Source: an uncultured Muribaculaceae bacterium (GTDB lineage: Bacteria > Bacteroidota > Bacteroidia > Bacteroidales > Muribaculaceae). Taken from it: a DNA stretch of 64,000 nt. This document shows, piece after piece, positions 1-6,854 of this stretch (its first letter is position 1; each line of letters begins with the position of its first letter). The stretch lies in the NCBI GenBank assembly GCA_947625935.1, contig CANQQE010000010.1, positions 1 to 64,000 of the forward strand. Direction: 5' to 3'. The notes under the pieces were generated by a model that searched no databases, had not been told where the DNA came from, and saw nothing but the letters and a program-made list of their open reading frames with translations. A program made the position numbers and the translations under genes.

Positions 1-174
1 GACAATATAGTCAGCAACTGTAAGTTAATGGCTGTAAGGGATAAGCATTACAATTATAGCTATTCTAACGACAGAAACATCATTTTATATAACTTCAATA
101 AAGTAGAGTCATTTGACCCAATCGGCAATACAGACAGCTTTACTCGCTTTGATGTTTCTGATGGCCGGGCATGA
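1..174 (+). CDS. 3' end of an unrecognised protein (partial)
   Basis: A reading frame is open from the first base and ends at TGA 172-174, giving the last 57 residues of a protein that begins outside the window. The fragment is rich in Asn, Asp, Tyr and Phe and has no motif I recognise. It is AT-richer than the genes that follow. It is called a gene end because the frame is open to the edge and the next gene lies in the same direction about 70 bases later. With so little sequence it could be a chance open frame. Confidence 0.45.
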   Translation, partial: DNIVSNCKLMAVRDKHYNYSYSNDRNIILYNFNKVESFDPIGNTDSFTRFDVSDGRA

Positions 175-241
175 ACAAATCGCCCGCGCGACGGGTTTAC
201 TTGATATGTAATCGTGATTCATTAACCCAAATTTGACTCAT

Positions 242-493
242 ATGGAATTTATTTGGTACATACTTATCGGCATTGTAGCCGGTTTTGTCGCCGGCAAGCT
301 AATGAGAGGCGGTGGATTCGGATTAATCATCAACCTCGTGGTCGGAGTGGTCGGCGGAGTGCTTGGAGGCTGGTTGTTCGGCCTACTTGGAATAAGCACG
401 TCGAGCATCATCGGCAACCTCGTGACTTCGGTGGTCGGAGCCATCTTCCTGCTTTGGTTGGTGGGACTTCTTAGCCGAACCATCAACAGTTGA
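242..493 (+). CDS. GlsB/YeaQ/YmgE-family stress-response membrane protein
   Basis: An 83-residue, very hydrophobic Gly-rich protein of the transglycosylase-associated (GlsB/YeaQ/YmgE) family. These are small inner-membrane proteins induced by stress in many bacteria; their biochemical role is not settled. Three membrane segments are visible, at about residues 2-19, 27-50 and 56-78. Family features seen are the opening IWYILIGIVAGFVAG and the following KLMRGGGFG turn. ATG 242 was chosen over an in-frame TTG nine bases upstream because it puts the first membrane segment at the N-terminus, as is usual in the family. A second small gene follows 52 bases downstream and may be co-transcribed. Confidence 0.85.
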   Translation: MEFIWYILIGIVAGFVAGKLMRGGGFGLIINLVVGVVGGVLGGWLFGLLGISTSSIIGNLVTSVVGAIFLLWLVGLLSRTINS

Positions 494-545
494 CCCACAG
501 CGATTTTTATATTCACGACATATTAATCCCCTAAAACCTATAAAA

Positions 546-713
546 ATGTTTGACGAACTGAAAGACAAAGCCGCCGACCTTCTCGAAAACGAGAATGTCA
601 AAGAGGTAGTTGAAAAAGCCACGGAGTTTATCAACACCGAAAAAGGCAAAGAAGTGATTGAAACGGTTAAAGAAAAGACCACCGAATTTATAAAAGACAA
701 ATTCGGCAAATAA
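546..713 (+). CDS. Small charged helical protein, 55 residues
   Basis: A 55-residue protein starting MFDELKDKAADLLENEN and ending IKDKFGK. It is almost entirely Lys, Glu, Asp and small hydrophobic residues with a clear heptad-like amphipathic pattern, so it should form one long helix or a coiled coil. It has no Cys and no membrane segment. It follows the GlsB-type gene by 52 bases, and a strong hairpin terminator begins 31 bases after its stop, which supports a real gene at the end of a two-gene unit. It resembles small YtxH/CsbD-like stress proteins in composition only; no function can be assigned. Confidence 0.7.
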   Translation: MFDELKDKAADLLENENVKEVVEKATEFINTEKGKEVIETVKEKTTEFIKDKFGK

Positions 714-744
714 TTGTCTTACCATCCCCTGAAAAACTGACAAC

Positions 745-781
745 TGACCGGGAATGCGACATCAAATCGCATTCCCGGTCA
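745..781. terminator. Bidirectional hairpin terminator
   Basis: A perfect 15-bp stem (arms 745-759 and 767-781) with a 7-base loop sits between the convergent ends of the small helical protein gene and the GH13 gene. It can serve both strands. No long T-run follows on either side, so termination efficiency is a guess. Confidence 0.7.
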
Positions 782-809
782 GCCGTTCTCAGAGCCACAT
801 CCAAAAATG

Positions 810-2195
810 TCAGTTGAGCTTGACAAGCTCAGGCACATAACCGCGCACACCTACCTTCCTTTCCGTCCCCGTTACTGTCACCTCGGCATCACGGTCAGAG
901 AACACCATAGCCACACGGTTGCCCGTTTCATCGTCGGTTTTAACCACCACCAATATTTCAGCGTCGCCCTGACGGTAACGGTCAAATTCCTGACGTCCGC
1001 GCCACATAGCGGGATTGTCGCGACGGAACGCCATCACATCTCTGACGTAGTTCAACAGCCGACGTTCGCGGTCATCGTCGGGTCGAGTATGCCCGCTCGT
1101 GCGCGACGCATTGTCGGGCTGGGCCCCGTCACAATCGCGCGACAAATCGGCCAGTTCATCGCCATAATATAACGTCACCGGGCCAGGATAGCCGGCCAAT
1201 ATGGCGAAGCGTGTCATCAGATTCACCTCGTCGCCGTCATCATAGAAATTATCGGCCACCCTCACCCCGTCGTGGTTGGTGAGAAACAGATTCGGAAGCA
1301 CATCATCAGGATAGTAGCCCCTCTCCGAGGGTGGTGAATAGACCTTCATGACATCCTCCCATCCGTTGTCGAGACCGCCTGAATCGGCCTCGCCCATTTC
1401 CCCGCAAATCAATTGCCGGCCATCAAAATCAAACGCGCTTTTCAGGCCGCCTTCACTGAATATCCGCGAGCTTATCCCGCCGGCATCGCTCCAGTCCTCG
1501 CCGACAAGATATCCCAGCGTGCCCCATTTCTTCCCCTGCTCTCGCCGCTTGTCGCAAAGCGAACGCACTGCCTCAGAAATCTCGCACCAATAGTTGTGCC
1601 CGTTTTGACACAATTGATAAGCCTGATCAAAACGCCAACCGTCAACATCGAATTTGTCAATCCAATAAGTGACTACCTCTTTGAAATAATCAAGCGATTC
1701 AGGATATTTGACGTTCCCCGTGCCCTCCGATTCCCCCCGTGCGCTGAGCGAAGGCGTGGAGTCGATTGTGTGGTTTCCGGGCGACGGTTTCGTGACACCG
1801 CCATGATGTCCGAACACCCCGTCAAGGAAAACATACAACCCTCTGTCGTGGGCCTTCTCGACAAGCTCGCGAAAATCATCTTCCGTGCCGAAATGCGGAT
1901 CGATTTTGAAATAATCGTTGGCGAAATAACCCGAAGCCTGCAGCTTCTCGCCGCCCTCGGCCTTTGAGCTGTCAAATATCGGCGTTAGCCATATGGCGTT
2001 TACGCCCAACCCCTTGATATAATCCAATGCGTCGATAACACCCCTCAGGTTGCCGTCTTTGCGCTCCCCGTCGGGGCCCCAAAGCTCATCATAGCCGCGG
2101 GCACCGTCATCGCCATGCAAAAAAGAGCCGACCATCACCTGATAGATGGTCAGTGAGCGCCAATCGCTCGTCGGTTGAAATTCAGTCTGTTCCAT
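810..2195 (-). CDS. GH13-family alpha-amylase-like glycoside hydrolase
   Basis: A 461-residue (beta/alpha)8-barrel enzyme of glycoside hydrolase family 13, acting on alpha-glucans or short maltosaccharides. The catalytic set is visible: nucleophile Asp in DGWRFDQAYQ, acid/base Glu in YLVGEDW, and the third Asp in LTNHDGVRVAD. The barrel opens with TIYQVMVGSF, and a short beta domain forms the C-terminus. There is no signal peptide, so it should be cytosolic, where it would process imported oligosaccharides or stored glycogen. The start was set at ATG 2195 because residues before it in the longer frame are not family-like. The gene stands alone, convergent with the small-protein unit. Exact substrate is unknown. 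Confidence 0.88.
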   Translation of the reverse strand: MEQTEFQPTSDWRSLTIYQVMVGSFLHGDDGARGYDELWGPDGERKDGNLRGVIDALDYIKGLGVNAIWLTPIFDSSKAEGGEKLQASGYFANDYFKIDPHFGTEDDFRELVEKAHDRGLYVFLDGVFGHHGGVTKPSPGNHTIDSTPSLSARGESEGTGNVKYPESLDYFKEVVTYWIDKFDVDGWRFDQAYQLCQNGHNYWCEISEAVRSLCDKRREQGKKWGTLGYLVGEDWSDAGGISSRIFSEGGLKSAFDFDGRQLICGEMGEADSGGLDNGWEDVMKVYSPPSERGYYPDDVLPNLFLTNHDGVRVADNFYDDGDEVNLMTRFAILAGYPGPVTLYYGDELADLSRDCDGAQPDNASRTSGHTRPDDDRERRLLNYVRDVMAFRRDNPAMWRGRQEFDRYRQGDAEILVVVKTDDETGNRVAMVFSDRDAEVTVTGTERKVGVRGYVPELVKLN

Positions 2196-2379
2196 AATCG
2201 TAAGTTTATGATATTTAACCACTTCAAGCGATAGCACTCATAGGCCTGCTTGCTAATCCATCAAACATAAACTGAACAGATAAGGTTGGCGCTTCGGTGT
2301 TAAAAGACTACAAAAAGCGCATGTAATATTTCAATTTATCGGCCAACGAGGCATATTGGCACGACATCATAAAAGAAAG

Positions 2380-2406
2380 CCGCTTGAGATTGAGAATCTC
2401 AAGCGG
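2380..2406 (-). terminator. Terminator after tRNA-Leu
   Basis: An 11-bp stem (2380-2390 with 2396-2406) and a 5-base loop is followed on the minus strand by a T-rich tail. It lies just past the 3' end of tRNA-Leu, in transcription direction. Confidence 0.75.
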
Positions 2407-2420
2407 ACATATCTATTGAC

Positions 2421-2507
2421 TGGTACTCGAAGCGGGACTTGAACCCGCACAGCCGCAATGGCCAAAGGATTTTAAGTCCTTCGTGTCTACCATTCCACCA
2501 TTCGAGC
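2421..2507 (-). tRNA. tRNA-Leu (anticodon UAA)
   Basis: Eighty-seven bases read on the minus strand fold as a class II tRNA. There is a 7-bp acceptor stem closing with a G-U pair, an anticodon stem AAGGA/TCCTT around loop CTTAAAA (anticodon TAA), a long variable arm, and the T loop TTCAAGT. CCA is encoded at 2421-2423. It is a single-tRNA unit with its own promoter upstream. Confidence 0.96.
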
Positions 2508-2544
2508 AACCCTATTGCTTCTGGCGATTAGGCTTTCAGCTCGG

Positions 2545-2575
2545 CAAAGGTAGCACCAACTTTCGGATTTTGCAA
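2545..2575 (-). promoter_or_regulatory. Promoter of tRNA-Leu
   Basis: On the minus strand TTG (2573-2575), a 20-bp spacer and TACCTTTG (2545-2552) match the Bacteroidota -33/-7 consensus. The -7 box lies 37 bases ahead of the tRNA 5' end. Confidence 0.75.
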
Positions 2576-2610
2576 GCCGACGGGACATTTCTACAAAAAT
2601 ATTTTTTCAC

Positions 2611-3105
2611 TCAGGGCTGCACGACAAGATATTCACCCTGATTGCCGGGTGCCACACGATAGACCCTAAGACCGTATCCATCATCGGCGGCAGGGCCTGA
2701 AAGCGGATGGCCATAGTTGGTGAACACGTCATACTCACTGTGACACACCGGACAGCGGGCTGTATTCGACTCCATGTCGACAGCTACGCGCACATTGTAT
2801 TTGCATTCCACAGGACAGGCGAGGTCATAGGCCCGCGGCTCACCGTTGATGTCGCCGACGAGCAGTATACCGCCAAAACCGGTATAAGTGAGTGAAGTCC
2901 ACGGATAGTTGGCCGGCACTCTCTCCTCACGGATAAAATAGCGGAAATCAAGAGCCCCAGGAGTCCCATACAAGTCCCACTCGTGGACAGTATTAAACGC
3001 GATTCTGACAGCGGCGGGAGGAATGCGCTCGTCATCGAGCTTGTCGCATCCCGCTACCACCGACACAACTGCGACAGCCACTGATAATTTTGCTAATTTT
3101 TTCAC
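2611..3105 (-). CDS. Rieske-like lipoprotein with four Cys and one ligand-type His
   Basis: A 164-residue lipoprotein: the lipobox VVAG-Cys20 puts it on a membrane facing the periplasm. The C-terminal half looks like a Rieske fold, with a first loop CPVEC (Cys97, Cys101) and a second loop CPVCHSEYDVF (Cys118, Cys121, His122), followed by a Gly/Pro-rich region as in Rieske proteins. Canonical Rieske sites have Cys-x-His in the first loop and Cys-x-x-His in the second. Here the first loop has a second Cys instead of His, so the cluster, if any, would be mainly Cys-ligated, or the site binds zinc. It overlaps the upstream DUF4855-like gene by four bases, so the two are translationally coupled and probably work together. 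The role is unknown. Confidence 0.75.
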   Translation of the reverse strand: MKKLAKLSVAVAVVSVVAGCDKLDDERIPPAAVRIAFNTVHEWDLYGTPGALDFRYFIREERVPANYPWTSLTYTGFGGILLVGDINGEPRAYDLACPVECKYNVRVAVDMESNTARCPVCHSEYDVFTNYGHPLSGPAADDGYGLRVYRVAPGNQGEYLVVQP

Positions 3106-4202
3106 GGATCAAGTCGCTTTATTTTCTGGCGGTCTACGATAAACCGGGCAAGCGCATCGGACAGCTTGCGGTTTTGTTTGGTTGGATTTTCTTGTAGTTC
3201 CACCAGCAATTTATTTTGAGTGTAATAGGCGATTGGCGCATGTGTCATCGCTCCCTGCTGCTTGAACACTTCCAGATATTCCAGAAATCGTCTGGCGTAA
3301 TCGGAGGCATCCTTACCGTCACTGTTATCGGCAAGGCACCAGGGCGACGCTTCAAACTCAAGCCCCATATTGTAATCCCGCGCAAGCTGGCACGCTTCAT
3401 AGAGCTGTGACTTCTCGGCCTTAGGCCACACAAAATAGTTGGGCTGCTGGTAGGCCATATCAAATCCGAATTCCCACCAATGATCGGAACCGGGAGCTTT
3501 GAACCAGGGTATCCAACAGAATTTAAGATTTTTCTCTTTCACTTTCAGTGACACGGCTTTAGCCAACTCACCCGCATCTTTACGCAACTCCTCATATGGC
3601 CAATACAGACCGATAAGCTCAAGATTTTCGTAACGGGCAGCCTTGAAGCGTGTTACAAGCTGATTAATCATCCATTCAACTGTTGTGACCTTGTCATCAA
3701 AATTGGCGAAATTCATCTCGCGCCCGTTAATCTTGCCCCAACCGGAATTTTCCCCATAGGGCACAAACAACGTCAACATTATCTTATGCTTGAAGGGTGG
3801 AGCGCCTATTTGCTTCTTCAACGCACCAATTTCTTTGTCGAGCGCATCGAGACATTCACCGGGGGCGAACCACTTGTCCATACATTCGACATAGTGTCTT
3901 TTCAATGGGGGTACTTTGGTGTTAATGGGTATAAGGTCAATCCATCCGAGTTTTGGGTCTCGGGTGTGGAACTCAAGAAATAAAAAACCATCGAACAACC
4001 ATTTTGTCTTGCCATCGGAAAATGTATGGGAGATGTACGGGCGCAATTCCTCAGAAGTCCACTTTGGATGGCCGGGAGCTCCGGCATAGAGCAGAGCGAG
4101 GTCGCGCACGGGATAGTGGGGATAGCCGGCGCGGCGAGGCTGTGCCGACATCGGCATGACGACCGACAACAGCATGACAATCAAAAAACAGATCTTTTTC
4201 AT
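3102..4202 (-). CDS. Secreted DUF4855-like protein
   Basis: A 366-residue protein with a signal peptide (MKKICFLIVMLLSVVMPMSA) and a body resembling DUF4855 proteins, a Bacteroidales/Firmicutes family thought to have a glycoside-hydrolase-like barrel. Seen are a long stretch rich in Trp, Tyr and Phe, WLFDGFLFLEFHTRD near residue 70, and LELIGLYWPYEE and FCWIPWFKAPGSDHW in the middle, which look like barrel strands lined with aromatics and acids. ATG 4202 is preferred over ATG 4214 because it gives a clean signal peptide. It is fourth of five genes in the pyrE-argH operon and overlaps the next by four bases. Substrate and reaction are unknown. Confidence 0.75.
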   Translation of the reverse strand: MKKICFLIVMLLSVVMPMSAQPRRAGYPHYPVRDLALLYAGAPGHPKWTSEELRPYISHTFSDGKTKWLFDGFLFLEFHTRDPKLGWIDLIPINTKVPPLKRHYVECMDKWFAPGECLDALDKEIGALKKQIGAPPFKHKIMLTLFVPYGENSGWGKINGREMNFANFDDKVTTVEWMINQLVTRFKAARYENLELIGLYWPYEELRKDAGELAKAVSLKVKEKNLKFCWIPWFKAPGSDHWWEFGFDMAYQQPNYFVWPKAEKSQLYEACQLARDYNMGLEFEASPWCLADNSDGKDASDYARRFLEYLEVFKQQGAMTHAPIAYYTQNKLLVELQENPTKQNRKLSDALARFIVDRQKIKRLDP

Positions 4203-4244
4203 CGATAGACGCATTAAGATATGGATGACAAAGCAATACCCCTG

Positions 4245-5585
4245 TCAACGAGAGAGCAAGCCATCGACCGCCTTATGATAGTCATCAAAACGAAACGACT
4301 CCATGACCCGGTCAAACAAGGCCCTGATTTCATCATTGCACAGGTTATTTAAAGAACCCGCATGAGTGTGATGTAGTTCAGTCACGGGGTCAAATTCGCC
4401 TCTTCCTATGGCCAGGCCCACCTGCTTGTATGCGTCGCGGAACGGGACACCTTGCTGCACAAGGCGGTTCACCTCCTCGACCGAGTACATGAGCCGGTAA
4501 CGCGGGTCAGAAGCCACATCGCGGTTAACCTCTATGCGCCCCACCATCGCCGTCACCATATCGAGAATCGACATCATCTCATCAAATGCGGGGAGGAAAT
4601 TCTCCTTTATCAGTTGCAGGTCGCGGAAATATCCCGAAGGCAGGTTGTTGGTCACAAGCGTGATTTCATAGGGCAGAGCCTGGAGTTTATTGCATTTGGC
4701 TCTTGTCAGCTCAAACACATCGGGATTCTTCTTATGCGGCATGATTGACGAGCCGGTAGTGAACTCATCGGGAAGCCTGATGAACCCGAAATTCTGTGAG
4801 TTGAACATACACGCGTCGAATGCCAACTTTGACACCGTGGCGGCAATCGAACCAATCGCCTGCGCCACTATGCGCTCGGTCTTTCCGCGGCCCATCTGCG
4901 CGTAGACCACATTATAGTTCATCGATGCGAACCCCAGCAGACGGGTAGTCATGTCACGATCCAGCGGAAACGACGAGCCATAACCGGCCGCTGAGCCCAG
5001 CGGATTGCGGTTGGCGACATCATAGGCGGCCCTCAAGACCGTCATATCATCCACCAGGCTCTCGGCATAAGCGCCAAACCACAGCCCGAACGATGACGGC
5101 ATAGCCACCTGAAGATGTGTGTAGCCCGGTATAATGACATCTTTGTAACGTTCGCTTTGCGTGATTAAAGCGTCAAACAGACGCTCAATCCCGTGAGCAA
5201 GCCGTTCAATCGACGAGCGTATGAAAAGTTTGAGATCGAGAAGCACCTGGTCGTTTCGCGAACGGCCCGAGTGAATCTTCTTTCCTATGTCACCGAGACG
5301 TCGGGTCAGTTCAAGCTCAACCTGCGAGTGAATATCCTCCACACCGTCCTCTATCACCATTTCTCCATGCTCGGCTGTGGCATATATCTCTTTAAGCTCT
5401 GCGAGCAGAGTGTCGAGTTCTTCCTTTGTCAGAAGCCCGACAGACTGCAGCATGGTAATGTGAGCCATGGATCCCAACACGTCATATGGTGCCAGATACA
5501 AATCCATCTCTCTGTCGCGACCTACGGTATAGGTCTCGACATCACGGTCAACGGTGAAATTTTTCTCCCAAAGTTTAGTTGCCAT
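4245..5585 (-). CDS. argH: Argininosuccinate lyase
   Basis: A 446-residue enzyme that splits argininosuccinate into arginine and fumarate, the last step of arginine synthesis, in the cytosol as a homotetramer. The fumarase/aspartase superfamily signature GSSIMPHKKNPD is present around residue 280, with the early HSGRSRNDQ segment and the helix-bundle centre expected for ArgH. Length is normal. It sits between a small SRPBCC protein (47 bases upstream) and the DUF4855-like gene (42 bases downstream). Other arg genes are not adjacent, so arginine synthesis here is scattered. Confidence 0.96.
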   Translation of the reverse strand: MATKLWEKNFTVDRDVETYTVGRDREMDLYLAPYDVLGSMAHITMLQSVGLLTKEELDTLLAELKEIYATAEHGEMVIEDGVEDIHSQVELELTRRLGDIGKKIHSGRSRNDQVLLDLKLFIRSSIERLAHGIERLFDALITQSERYKDVIIPGYTHLQVAMPSSFGLWFGAYAESLVDDMTVLRAAYDVANRNPLGSAAGYGSSFPLDRDMTTRLLGFASMNYNVVYAQMGRGKTERIVAQAIGSIAATVSKLAFDACMFNSQNFGFIRLPDEFTTGSSIMPHKKNPDVFELTRAKCNKLQALPYEITLVTNNLPSGYFRDLQLIKENFLPAFDEMMSILDMVTAMVGRIEVNRDVASDPRYRLMYSVEEVNRLVQQGVPFRDAYKQVGLAIGRGEFDPVTELHHTHAGSLNNLCNDEIRALFDRVMESFRFDDYHKAVDGLLSR

Positions 5586-5632
5586 AAGGAGCTAAGGATT
5601 ACGACATTAGAGATTAATAGGCGTAGATGTCA

Positions 5633-6052
5633 TCAACGGCTGAGCTGCGACATGAGTTTACTGAACTGGTCAGCGGCTTCCTGTAGCTTGCCCCCGATTA
5701 ACGGACGCAACATCATCGGAATCTCGACATCTATGGATGTTACCACCTCGGTTGAGTCCTCGGTGACCGGTTTTAACGTCAAAATCATATTTAACGGAAT
5801 CGGCGACGACGGAGACCCGAAAACGATTCTCCCCGGGGCGACGCGCTCGGTGACCTGAAACTTTATTTCACCAACCTGCGGAGTGTTGATAGCTATTGAA
5901 TCGGCGTCAAACTTCACGTCGCCGATGCGGGCGAGCTGATCCTCAGGCAGCTCCTTGAGCTGGTTCTGAAGATTGCTGAGGTCGCTGAAACGATCAAATA
6001 TCTCTTGAATCGGGCGGTTGATAACCGCCGGTTTGCTGCTGTAAGTTGCCAT
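5633..6052 (-). CDS. SRPBCC-fold (START-like) small protein
   Basis: A 139-residue protein with the pattern of a helix-grip SRPBCC domain: an N-terminal strand leading to a helix (IQEIFDRFSDLSNLQ), beta strands with VTERVAPGRIVFGSPSS and LTLKPVTEDSTEVVTSIDVE, and a long C-terminal helix. Such domains bind small hydrophobic ligands; the ligand here is not predictable. It has no signal peptide. It lies between pyrE (29 bases) and argH (47 bases) in the same operon. Confidence 0.8.
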   Translation of the reverse strand: MATYSSKPAVINRPIQEIFDRFSDLSNLQNQLKELPEDQLARIGDVKFDADSIAINTPQVGEIKFQVTERVAPGRIVFGSPSSPIPLNMILTLKPVTEDSTEVVTSIDVEIPMMLRPLIGGKLQEAADQFSKLMSQLSR

Positions 6053-6081
6053 TCGTGTGTAAATGGGTTGTTAAACGATGA

Positions 6082-6723
6082 TTAATCTCGGTTCGGCACC
6101 CAGTTGGCCGGGTCTTCACGCCACTCTTTGAGGGTCTCGATGAAATCGGCCTTAATGTAGTTGGTCTCAAGAGCCGCCTCAAGCATTGCGTTATAGTTGC
6201 TGAGTGTTACTAATTTAACGCCTGCCTCACGGAAACGTTCAACCGACACCGGGAACCCATAGGTAAATATGGCGGCCATCCCAACGACTTCACAACCTGC
6301 CGCGCGGATTGCCTCGACAGCTTTAAGGCTGCTCCCGCCTGTCGAAATAAGATCCTCGATAACCACCACTTTCTGGCCCGGTTTAAGATTGCCCTCGATC
6401 AGATTTTCCAATCCATGATCTTTCGGAGTGGAACGGACATAAACATACGGCAGTCCCATGGTATCCGCGACCAAAGCGCCTTGCGCGATAGCGCCGGTAG
6501 CGACACCGGCTATAGCGTCAGGCTCACCGAATTGCTCCATGATCAACCGGCAAAGCTCGACCTTGATAAAGGCTCTCACCTCGGGATACGAAAGCGTCTT
6601 GCGGTTATCGGTATATATTGGCGAGTTCCAGCCTGAAGCCCACACGAAGGGATTTTCGGGCTGAAGTTTTATAGCACTGATTTTCAACAACTTTTCTGCG
6701 AGGATGCGATCTAACTCTTTCAT
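6082..6723 (-). CDS. pyrE: Orotate phosphoribosyltransferase
   Basis: A 213-residue cytosolic enzyme that joins orotate to PRPP to make OMP in pyrimidine synthesis. The PRPP-binding loop VVVIEDLISTGGSSLKAV is intact near residue 120, and the catalytic-loop region VYVRSTPKDHG precedes it. ATG 6723 was chosen because it gives the family start MKELDRILAEKLL and follows a consensus promoter by about 28 bases. It is first gene of the operon pyrE - SRPBCC - argH - DUF4855-like - Rieske-like. Confidence 0.95.
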   Translation of the reverse strand: MKELDRILAEKLLKISAIKLQPENPFVWASGWNSPIYTDNRKTLSYPEVRAFIKVELCRLIMEQFGEPDAIAGVATGAIAQGALVADTMGLPYVYVRSTPKDHGLENLIEGNLKPGQKVVVIEDLISTGGSSLKAVEAIRAAGCEVVGMAAIFTYGFPVSVERFREAGVKLVTLSNYNAMLEAALETNYIKADFIETLKEWREDPANWVPNRD

Positions 6724-6751
6724 GATAATGATAAACTGATTTATAACGGCG

Positions 6752-6782
6752 CAAAGGTACGGCAAGCCATCGTAAATTACAA
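6752..6782 (-). promoter_or_regulatory. Promoter of the pyrE operon
   Basis: On the minus strand TTG (6780-6782), a 20-bp spacer and TACCTTTG (6752-6759) fit the Bacteroidota consensus. The inferred leader before the pyrE ATG is about 20 bases. Confidence 0.75.
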
Positions 6783-6793
6783 GTTAAGCAATT

Positions 6794-6833
6794 AAAAAAG
6801 GATGCCGTTTCATCTAAAAACAGCATCCTTTTT
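6794..6833 (-). terminator. Terminator after the large secreted repeat protein
   Basis: Stem GGATGC (6800-6805) with GCATCC (6823-6828), extended by A-runs pairing T-runs, lies 21 bases past the stop of the minus-strand repeat protein gene. It has T-runs on both strands and so could also act in reverse. Confidence 0.8.
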
Positions 6834-6854
6834 ATAAGTTGGTCAGGAATATAC

